Shown here piece by piece: positions 5,941-12,421 of a DNA stretch of 12,421 nucleotides. The stretch comes from Phycisphaerales bacterium (GTDB taxonomy: Bacteria > Planctomycetota > Phycisphaerae > Phycisphaerales > UBA1924): NCBI GenBank assembly GCA_020054055.1, contig JAGVLZ010000309.1, forward strand, positions 1 to 12,421. The letters are read 5' to 3'. A model generated the notes under the pieces. The model saw only the letters and a program-made list of their open reading frames with translations, searched no databases and was not told the DNA's origin. Position numbers and translations under genes: made by a program. The stretch's first letter is position 1. Every line of letters starts with the position of its first letter.

Positions 5941-8235
5941 TTACGCCTTGGCTTCCGTGCCGGCCTCCGGCGCCTTGTCGCCCTTCGCGTGCTTGCCGTT
6001 CTTCCCGTTCTTCCCGTTCTTCTCTTTCGGCGCTTCCGCCTCGCGGCCGTACTCGTGCGTCACCTGGAAGTTCCGCTTGAAGTACCCGCCCGCGCTGGGC
6101 TTCACCGCGTTGACGACGACGCCCAGGAACTCCGCGCCGGTGTCGCCCAGTTGGTTCCGCAGGCGAGCGACGAGGCCCCGCTTCTCGCACAGCGCCCGCA
6201 CAACCAGCACCACAGCATCGCAGTGGTGGGCGATGGCGATGGCATCCCCCGCGACGACGCCGGGCGTCGAGTCGATGAGGACCAGGTCGGCCCGCTGCTT
6301 CAGGTCGCGGAAGACCCCGGAGATCGCCGAGCCGGTGAAACGCTCGAAGACCGGCACGTCCCGCCTGCCGCAGGGCAGCAGCGAGACGTTCTCGACCTTC
6401 GTGGGATGGATCACCTGGTCCACGGTGGCGTTCCCGAGGATGAGGTCGGTGAACCCCGGCGCGTCGGCGATCTCGAAGATGGAGTGCATCGCCGGTCGGC
6501 GCAGGTTGGCGTCGACGATGAGCACGCGCAGCCCCGTCGCCGCCGCGTTGACGGCGATGTTCGAGATGAGCGAGGACGCGCCCGAGCCGGGCAGCCCGCT
6601 GACGACCATCAGCGACCGCAGCCCGCGCGCGTTCAGCTCTTTCATGACGCTGGCGCGGATCTGGCGGACGCTCTCCGCGACGACGCCTTGCGGACGGTCT
6701 CGGCTGGCGAGTTCCATCCTCTCCGGCGCCGTCGGGTCCATCGAGAGTTCGGGGACCAGCCCCACGACGCGCGTCCGCGGGATCAGGGCCACATCATGCG
6801 GCCCGCGGACCCGCTGCTCGCGGATCTCCTTCAGCGCGATGAGTCCCCCGACCAGGCCGGTGAGCAGGAACGCGCCGAGGATGGCGCTGGGGATCATCTT
6901 GGGGAAGGCGAGCTGGTCGGGGATCTGGGCGGCGGAGAGGACGCGGACGCGCGTGCCGCGCGACTGGAGCAGGCGCATCTCCGCCACGTTCCTCTCCATG
7001 TCCGACTTCTTCTCGACCTTCTCCGTGCGCTCGAGGACCCAGTCCTCGTATTGCTTGAGCGACGTCGTCGTCTGCTCGAGCGCGAGCGTCGCCGTGGAAA
7101 GGCGCCCCTCCAGCTCGGCCATGCTGGCTTCCTGATTCTTGAGGCTGTTGGCGAGGTTGTCGACGACCGTGGTGAAGGTCTCGCGCATGTGCTTCTCGAT
7201 CATCTGCTTCCGCTCGGTCTCCTCCGCGGCGAGGCGGCGCTTGATCAACAGAACCTCGCGGTGGTTCTCGCCGAAGGTCTCGCGCGTGGATCGCAGCGCG
7301 GAGTTCAGCGAAGCGATCGAGGCCTCGCGCTCCAGGATGATGGGCTTGCGCTCGACTTCCTCGCGGATCGCTTCGGGGTAGAGCGGGCCGCCGGGGTTGT
7401 TGAGCATCTCCTCGTAGGACTTGTGCTGCTGCTTGGTGGCCTGGTAATCCTCACGCATCCGGACGATCGCCGGCTGGAGGTTCCCCACCTCGGTGTAATG
7501 GACCGTGCTCTCCTGGCGGAGCGCGGTGAGTTTCTGCTTTGCCATGAGGGCTTCGATGCGGGCGTCGATCTGCTCGATGCCCTTGCCCAGGTCGCGTGCC
7601 TCGTTCTCGAACTGCTGGATGAGGTCGCGCATGTCCTTGCCCGAGCGCGAGCCGGTGTCTTCGAGGAAGACGTTGGAAATTGATGTCGCGATGTTCGGCG
7701 CATCGTCCTTGTGGTGCGTCCCGACCGTCAGGACCATGATGTTGGTGTCGGAGATCGCGCGGGCCGAGACGATCTTTCGCAGTTTCTTGAGCGCCGCCAC
7801 CGCGTCGATGTTCCCGCTCGCATCCATGTACTGTCTGGCCCACTGCGTCTCGCGGACCTGGCGCTCCTCGATCGCCTTTGAGAGGATCGAGTCGGACTGC
7901 GCGATCTTCGACATGGTGTTCATGTACGCTTCCATGTCGTCGCGGCTGCCGCTGTTCCCCGCCACCGGGTCCGTCGAACTCTCGACCACGGGCCGGACCT
8001 CGTATGTCACCTGCGACTCCCAGATGGGGTACGCCGAACGCAGCAGGAAGAATGCCCCCAGCCCCACGATCGAGCCGACGATCGTCGCGGCGATCAGCCA
8101 GGGGTAATACTGCTGGAGCAACTTCATCGGGTCGATGACCGCGAGCGCCGACGCCGCGGGCGAGGGGCCACCCGAAGCCGGACGCTTCGCCTGAGAGGGC
8201 GTGGCAGGACTGGGGTTGGCGGTGGCGGTCGTCAT
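5941..8235 (-). CDS. Wzc-like polysaccharide co-polymerase with BY-kinase-type ATPase domain (Walker A lysine missing)
   Basis: A 764-aa inner-membrane protein that would control chain length and export of a polysaccharide. Layout: Pro/Ser/Ala-rich N-terminus (1-35), TM1 about 46-66, Wzz-type periplasmic domain with long coiled coil (about 205-420), the Wzz proline motif IPDQLAFPKMIP (438-449), TM2 about 447-469, and a cytoplasmic CpsD/CapB-type ATPase (about 515-715). In the ATPase, Walker A reads GLPGSGASS (547-555): the GKS/GKT lysine is Ala, confirmed in the DNA. Walker A' is IVDANLRRP (573-581), with Asn for the second Asp, and Walker B is LVLIDS (651-656). The C-terminus has only Y718 and Y729 and ends in a lysine-rich tail with three KNG repeats, instead of the usual tyrosine cluster. 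The ATG at 8235 is chosen over 8295 because GAGGAG stands 9 nt upstream. Tyrosine kinase activity is doubtful; the scaffold role is likely kept. Confidence 0.92.
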   Translation of the reverse strand: MTTATANPSPATPSQAKRPASGGPSPAASALAVIDPMKLLQQYYPWLIAATIVGSIVGLGAFFLLRSAYPIWESQVTYEVRPVVESSTDPVAGNSGSRDDMEAYMNTMSKIAQSDSILSKAIEERQVRETQWARQYMDASGNIDAVAALKKLRKIVSARAISDTNIMVLTVGTHHKDDAPNIATSISNVFLEDTGSRSGKDMRDLIQQFENEARDLGKGIEQIDARIEALMAKQKLTALRQESTVHYTEVGNLQPAIVRMREDYQATKQQHKSYEEMLNNPGGPLYPEAIREEVERKPIILEREASIASLNSALRSTRETFGENHREVLLIKRRLAAEETERKQMIEKHMRETFTTVVDNLANSLKNQEASMAELEGRLSTATLALEQTTTSLKQYEDWVLERTEKVEKKSDMERNVAEMRLLQSRGTRVRVLSAAQIPDQLAFPKMIPSAILGAFLLTGLVGGLIALKEIREQRVRGPHDVALIPRTRVVGLVPELSMDPTAPERMELASRDRPQGVVAESVRQIRASVMKELNARGLRSLMVVSGLPGSGASSLISNIAVNAAATGLRVLIVDANLRRPAMHSIFEIADAPGFTDLILGNATVDQVIHPTKVENVSLLPCGRRDVPVFERFTGSAISGVFRDLKQRADLVLIDSTPGVVAGDAIAIAHHCDAVVLVVRALCEKRGLVARLRNQLGDTGAEFLGVVVNAVKPSAGGYFKRNFQVTHEYGREAEAPKEKNGKNGKNGKHAKGDKAPEAGTEAKA
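5996..6022. repeat. Three tandem copies of a 9-bp unit in the 3' end of the Wzc-like gene
   Basis: CCGTTCTTC occurs three times in perfect tandem on the plus strand, encoding repeated Lys-Asn-Gly in the minus-strand gene. The unit is a multiple of three, so copy-number change would lengthen or shorten the tail without breaking the frame. Confidence 0.85.
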
Positions 8236-8244
8236 CTCTGGATA

Positions 8245-8250
8245 CTCCTC
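8245..8250 (-). promoter_or_regulatory. Ribosome binding site of the Wzc-like gene
   Basis: GAGGAG on the minus strand, 9 nt before the ATG at 8235. It fixes the start 20 codons inside the longest open frame, whose extra N-terminus is purely basic and unlike the family. Confidence 0.7.
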
Positions 8251-8304
8251 AGCGACGCGGCGGCGATATCTCGCACGCGCGCCCTTCCGACGCACTCAAA
8301 GTCC

Positions 8305-8331
8305 GCCGGTCCGAAAACGTCGCGGACCGGC
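8305..8331. promoter_or_regulatory. Perfect 9-bp hairpin in the leader of the Wzc-like gene
   Basis: Arms GCCGGTCCG (8305-8313) and CGGACCGGC (8323-8331) enclose a 9-nt loop (AAAACGTCG). It lies about 70-95 nt upstream of the Wzc-like start and would be in its 5' leader or promoter region. No T-tract follows on either strand, so an operator or leader structure is as likely as a terminator. The remainder of the 256-nt gap (8236-8491) holds no gene I can support and no convincing -35/-10 pair. Confidence 0.5.
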
Positions 8332-8420
8332 TCTCTCTTCTCGGGGTTGAAGGGGCTGTGCCGCCCTTCGACTCAGATTGTCCCCTGCCGCGTCTATACG
8401 GTCCAGCCGACTTGACCGTT

Positions 8421-8438
8421 CGCGCGACTTTGCGCGCG
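8421..8438. terminator. GC hairpin downstream of the TPR gene, possible terminator
   Basis: CGCGCG (8421-8426) and CGCGCG (8433-8438) pair around ACTTTG, extendable by two A-T pairs if a bulged G is allowed. It is about 55 nt after the TPR gene stop. It lacks the run of T expected of an intrinsic terminator, and a 6-bp CG palindrome is easily found in GC-rich DNA, so this is a weak call. Confidence 0.25.
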
Positions 8439-8491
8439 GAATCCCTTACATGGACCAAACAAAGCCGGACCCTCACCCCCAATACTTCGGC

Positions 8492-11400
8492 TTATTCGAC
8501 GCCCTTCCGAAGAATCTCGAGTTGTTCCTTGTATTCAGGGAGGTCGTCGGAAGTGATCGAGGGGTCCGGGTCGCCGGCGAACTCATCAGCCGCTCGAAGT
8601 GACCGCCGGGCGGCGGGCTTGTCCCCGGCCGCGATCTGGGCCTGGCCCAGGTGCACCGCCGCGATGAACCCGTCATTCTTGTTCCCCGACATCTGGAGCG
8701 CCCTCTCGAGCGTCGAGACCGCCTTCGCGTGGTTATTGGTCCGATGGTAGGCCCATCCGAGCGTGTCGAGCACCGTTGGATTGTTCGGCATCAACGCCCC
8801 CGCTTTCTCCGCGTAAACCAGACCATCCTGGGGTTTGCCCAACGGGGATACCAGCGTGTAGGCGAGGTTATTCAGCAGTTCCATGTACACGGTGTCCTGC
8901 TCGTGCCGCTCCTGCCGCTCGAACACCTTGATCGCCTGGAGCGTGATGTCCGCTGACTCCTGGTACTTCCCATCCGTGTAGTACACCGCAGCGAGCGTCC
9001 GCATCACCTCGATCTTGGCCACCGGGTCGGAGCACCGCGCCAGGATCGCCTTCGCCTCCGCGATGATCTTCTGCGGCTCTTCCTGCCCGCGCTTGGCGCC
9101 GAGCGCCACGTTCTCGAGGATCGGGTTCATCGGCCCTTCGCGCATCTTCGCGCGGATCCAGTCGATCGCGGCCTGGGCCGTCCCCTTGGTCATGATCAGG
9201 TAGGTCATGAACAACTGGCCCCCTTGACCATCGTCCTCGATGATCGCCAGACCTTCCCGCAGATGCTTCTCCGCCAGGTCGCTCTGCCCGGTGTATTCGC
9301 GGGCTCGGGCCTTGAGCATGACATCCGCAAGATTGGTCGCCACCGCCACCTGCTCGTGATCGATCATCAACTGTTGGATCCGTTGGCGAGTCGGCTTCAA
9401 CCCCGGCCGCAGCCAGGCGTCGAGCAACTCGCGGGCAACCTCCGGGTCCGGGTTCTTCTCCCAGAACTTCTCCAGCAGTTCCGCCGCCTCGCGATACCGC
9501 GCGATACCGGGCTGCGAGAGCACCCGCGCCCCGAGCCGCAGCCAACGTGCCTCATCGGTGCGCTCGTTCGCGGCCCGCACCAGTTCGGTCTGCATCTCCT
9601 GGAACTTGCCCGACCGAGCCAGGTCCTTAATGAGCATGAGACGGAGGTCGTCAACGTCCGGGTTTGAACCGATGGCGGAACGCAGCACCGCCACCGCCTC
9701 GTCGTCGCGCTTCGCGTCTTTGAGCAGCGTGTACCGACGCGTCCACGCCGTCACCAGCGCGGGGCGCAGTTTCGTCACCTGCTCGAGGTCCTGGAGCACG
9801 TCGGGGAGCAGCGTGTTCCGCGTCGCCTCGTCCGCCACGCTGAGATTGAAGAGCGCCCGCTGGAAGAACGCGTTGGGGTCGCTCGGGTAGCGGGTGACCG
9901 CGCGGTCGTAGAACGCCTTGGCCGAACGCCGGTCGCCCTCTTCCGCCGCGATCGCCCCCTGGAGCAGCAGCACCTGAAGGTCCTCGGCTTCCTGCTTCAC
10001 CGCGTCCGAGATCAACTCCTTGGCGCGCTTGAAGTCATGGAGTCGGAGGCACGTCTCCGCCATCCGCTTCCCGAGCAGCATCGCGTCGGCCTTGTTCTCC
10101 TTCGTCGCCGCGTACACCGCCTCGTAACTCTCCAGCGCCTGACGGAGCAGTTCGCGCCCCTCGTTCTTCGACTTTTCCGCGAGTTCGGGCTCGCCGCCGT
10201 CCTCCATCCGCGCGGAATCCTGCGTCTTCACCGTCGCCGCCTCGAAATAAAGATCGCCCAGCGCGCGGTCCGCCTCCATCACCTTCGGGTCCTGCGTTTC
10301 CTTGGCCTTCCGCATCGCCGCCGTCGCCTCGTCGGGCATGCCGTGGCGACGATAGAAATCCGCCATCGCGAGGTACGCCATCGTCTTCTGCTTCGGCGAC
10401 ATATCGTCATTGATCGCGCCGCGGATCACCGCGACTCCCGATTCGATGTCGCCGCGATTGGCCAGCATGCTCGCGCGGAGGTTCGCCACGCCCAGTTTGT
10501 TCACGTCGTCTCGCTTGTCCAGATCGTCGAGAAGGCGCTCCGCATCGTCCCACCGCTCGTCTCGGACATACAGGTCGGCCAGCGCGTAGGTGTTCTGTGA
10601 GTTCTTGGGCTCGAGTTTGTACATCTCCTCGCGGGCGGTCAGGGCCTTGGCCCGCTGCCCGAAGCGGCTCTCGAGTTCCATCCAGATCAGCAGCATCTCG
10701 CGGTTCGCCGGGAAAAACTTCAGGATGCCCGTCTCCGGCCCGACCGCCGCCAGCGCGTCCTTGCCTCGATTCAATTGAATCAGCAGGTTGATGTAGTCGC
10801 GCGACACCACAACGTCGTCGGGCTTGCCCTCCAGCGCGCGCTTGTACGCCTCCGCCGCATCACCCAGTCGCCCGACGCGCATGTACGCCTGCGCCTGGAG
10901 TTTGCGGATCGTGGGGTTCAGAGGCACGCGCTTGACCGCGTCCTCGAACGTGCGGACCGCCGCCTGGAGTTTCTCGGGGTTGCCCTCGCCCTCGATCAAC
11001 TGGAGGCGGCCCTGGTAGAGCAGGCCCCCCAACTGGTCGAGGTCGAGCCGCGCCGCCGTTTGGGCGACCTGCAACGCCTTCGAGAAATCCCTGCGCCCGA
11101 GCGCGTCGACGAACACCATGTCCAGCACCGCCGGGTCCTCGGGGCCGAGTTTCTCCGCCTCCGCGATCGCCGACGACGCCTCTTCCTGTCGCCGGCCCTG
11201 GATCAGGATCTTGTATCGCTCGAGCGCCTTGGTCTGCGGCGGGTAGTCCGACGATTCAATGAACGACAGCATCGCCTCGATCGGATCGTCGATCTTCAAC
11301 TGCGCGAGCGTCCGCTTCAGTCCGTTGTCCTCCGGGTACTTCTCGAGGGCCTTCTCGACGCGGGCGATCGCCACGTCCTTCAGCCCCTCGCGCAAGTCGA

Positions 11401-12421
11401 GGGCGATCACGTCGTTGAACACGCGGCGGTCGTCGGGGAACTGCCGCTGCAGGGCGTCCAACTTCTCGCGCGTGCGGACCATGTCGCCGTCCTCGTCGCG
11501 CAGGCGGCGCGCCTCCATCAGCCCCTTGACGACCGGGTCGCCCTCCCCCTCGCCCGTCGCGCCCCCCAACACGGTGCGGATCGTGTTCAGCCGATCCGCG
11601 TACTGCTTGTTCTCGGGCTCCAGCTTGGCCGCGACGAAGAAGGATTCACGCGCTTCTTCCATCCGGCCCAGCCGCAGGTTGACCTCGCCGAGTTGCGCGT
11701 GTGTCCACGCCATCGACGGCGCCGAATCGATCATGCTGGTGAGCACGCGGTGCGCCTCGCCGAAGTTCTGCTGCTGCTGGAGCGCCTGCGCGAGGATCTG
11801 CTGCACCTGGAGCGACGTGCCCGCCCCGCCCGGCATCGCCTGCAACTCGGCGATCTTCGCCACGGTCTCGTCGTACCGCCGCTCCGCGTACGCGATCTTC
11901 GCGTCCCGCATCAGCAACTGCTCTTTCCCCTTCAGTCCCGCTTCCTTCTGCAACTGGTCGCGGTACTTCTTGGCGCGGTCGAGGGCGACGGTCTTGCCCG
12001 CTTCGTCCGGCGCGCCGTTCCATTGGTAGAGCGCCGAATCGATCTGGAGCGCCATCGCCGTCATCCGCTGCGTCGAGAGCATCATCCCCGCCATGCTCAC
12101 CGGCAGGTCCGGGAGATCGACCACCTTCTGCAACTGCGCGATCGAGGCCTCCAACTCGCCTGATTCCTGGAGCAGGAGGCCCTTGTCGAGCATCACCTGC
12201 GCGATCGCCGGATGCGATTCGAGCGCCCGATCGAGAAGCGCCCCGAGGGGCGCGAACGCGTCGCGCCCGACCACGCGCAGAAGCGTGTTAAACACACGAT
12301 CGACGTGTTCCGGCGTGACCTGGTCCGCAGGAGCCTCCAGCGTCACGTCCGCCACCTTCAGCGCGTCCGCCCGCATCGCTTCGACCACCTTCAGCCGCGC
12401 CGCCATGTCGGGAGATCGGAA
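8492..12421 (-). CDS. Very large TPR-repeat protein, 5' end probably outside window
   Basis: At least 1304 residues made almost wholly of tetratricopeptide-like helix pairs. Clear examples are at about 232-267 (AWTHAQLGEVNLRLGRMEEA), 1211-1241 (VLDTLGWAYHRTNNHAKAVS) and 1245-1278. The LNNLAY...NPTVLDTLGWAYHR block near the C-terminus matches the PrsT/PEP-CTERM-type TPR proteins found with exopolysaccharide genes. These act as protein-protein scaffolds, often secreted or in the periplasm. An ATG stands at 12406, but the frame stays open to the window edge and there is no signal peptide after that ATG, so the real start is likely further upstream. It ends with TAA at 8492, 256 nt before the Wzc-like gene on the same strand, and may or may not share its transcript. 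The TPR nature is certain; the partner and precise role are unknown. Confidence 0.9.
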   Translation of the reverse strand, partial: FRSPDMAARLKVVEAMRADALKVADVTLEAPADQVTPEHVDRVFNTLLRVVGRDAFAPLGALLDRALESHPAIAQVMLDKGLLLQESGELEASIAQLQKVVDLPDLPVSMAGMMLSTQRMTAMALQIDSALYQWNGAPDEAGKTVALDRAKKYRDQLQKEAGLKGKEQLLMRDAKIAYAERRYDETVAKIAELQAMPGGAGTSLQVQQILAQALQQQQNFGEAHRVLTSMIDSAPSMAWTHAQLGEVNLRLGRMEEARESFFVAAKLEPENKQYADRLNTIRTVLGGATGEGEGDPVVKGLMEARRLRDEDGDMVRTREKLDALQRQFPDDRRVFNDVIALDLREGLKDVAIARVEKALEKYPEDNGLKRTLAQLKIDDPIEAMLSFIESSDYPPQTKALERYKILIQGRRQEEASSAIAEAEKLGPEDPAVLDMVFVDALGRRDFSKALQVAQTAARLDLDQLGGLLYQGRLQLIEGEGNPEKLQAAVRTFEDAVKRVPLNPTIRKLQAQAYMRVGRLGDAAEAYKRALEGKPDDVVVSRDYINLLIQLNRGKDALAAVGPETGILKFFPANREMLLIWMELESRFGQRAKALTAREEMYKLEPKNSQNTYALADLYVRDERWDDAERLLDDLDKRDDVNKLGVANLRASMLANRGDIESGVAVIRGAINDDMSPKQKTMAYLAMADFYRRHGMPDEATAAMRKAKETQDPKVMEADRALGDLYFEAATVKTQDSARMEDGGEPELAEKSKNEGRELLRQALESYEAVYAATKENKADAMLLGKRMAETCLRLHDFKRAKELISDAVKQEAEDLQVLLLQGAIAAEEGDRRSAKAFYDRAVTRYPSDPNAFFQRALFNLSVADEATRNTLLPDVLQDLEQVTKLRPALVTAWTRRYTLLKDAKRDDEAVAVLRSAIGSNPDVDDLRLMLIKDLARSGKFQEMQTELVRAANERTDEARWLRLGARVLSQPGIARYREAAELLEKFWEKNPDPEVARELLDAWLRPGLKPTRQRIQQLMIDHEQVAVATNLADVMLKARAREYTGQSDLAEKHLREGLAIIEDDGQGGQLFMTYLIMTKGTAQAAIDWIRAKMREGPMNPILENVALGAKRGQEEPQKIIAEAKAILARCSDPVAKIEVMRTLAAVYYTDGKYQESADITLQAIKVFERQERHEQDTVYMELLNNLAYTLVSPLGKPQDGLVYAEKAGALMPNNPTVLDTLGWAYHRTNNHAKAVSTLERALQMSGNKNDGFIAAVHLGQAQIAAGDKPAARRSLRAADEFAGDPDPSITSDDLPEYKEQLEILRKGVE

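Noticed and set aside
5137..7683. 848-codon open frame on the plus strand across the epimerase and Wzc-like genes
   Set aside because: It is the antisense shadow of two well-supported minus-strand genes; its translation is Arg/His/Asp-rich with no domain, as expected in GC-rich DNA.
8412..8441. TTGACC as a plus-strand -35 element
   Set aside because: No -10-like sequence lies at 16-18 nt and no plus-strand gene follows.
10775..12163. 462-codon plus-strand open frame opposite the TPR gene
   Set aside because: Arg/Leu/Val-rich shadow with no family features; the opposite strand encodes clear TPR repeats.

Overview
The window is a GC-rich bacterial chromosome segment. The envelope-polysaccharide genes point to a Gram-negative-type, polysaccharide-producing bacterium. 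High GC, a very large TPR protein next to a Wzc-like protein, and REP-like palindromes of the 'catgcttg...caagcatg' type together suggest Planctomycetota, possibly a Phycisphaerae-like member. That placement is inference; there is no rRNA or marker gene here to prove it.

Left part (about 1-2300, plus strand). It opens inside a membrane-anchored HD-domain phosphohydrolase of the PgpH type (cyclic-di-AMP phosphodiesterase family), whose 5' end lies outside the window. Next comes a short accessory stretch. It holds a PIN-domain (VapC-like) protein, a 64-aa partner 5 nt downstream that looks like an antitoxin, and an unrecognised 105-aa protein with a good ribosome binding site and clearly lower GC (about 52% by hand count). 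Two related palindromic elements flank the 105-aa gene (1797-1821 and 2230-2282). A third small palindrome sits inside the extra C-terminal tail of the PgpH-like gene.

Right part (about 2312-12421, all minus strand, read right to left). A long TPR protein (open at the window edge) is followed by a Wzc-like chain-length regulator with a BY-kinase-type ATPase domain, an NAD-dependent sugar-nucleotide epimerase/dehydratase, a WecA/TagO-type polyprenyl-phosphate sugar-1-phosphate transferase, and a secreted alpha/beta hydrolase with a TPR-like N-terminus. The last four genes are spaced 36-71 nt apart and look like one transcription unit. The TPR gene is separated from them by 256 nt containing two hairpins. 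Together the genes suggest part of an exopolysaccharide or surface-glycan locus: sugar-nucleotide supply, lipid-linked initiation, chain-length and export control, and an accessory scaffold. Glycosyltransferases, flippase, polymerase and outer-membrane exporter are not in the window.

The most notable points are a Wzc-like ATPase that lacks the Walker A lysine and a tyrosine-rich tail, the small-gene island bounded by palindromes, and an in-phase T TTT TTA heptamer exactly at the catalytic FLGDAGS motif of the WecA-like gene. I see no CRISPR array, tRNA, rRNA or transposase.
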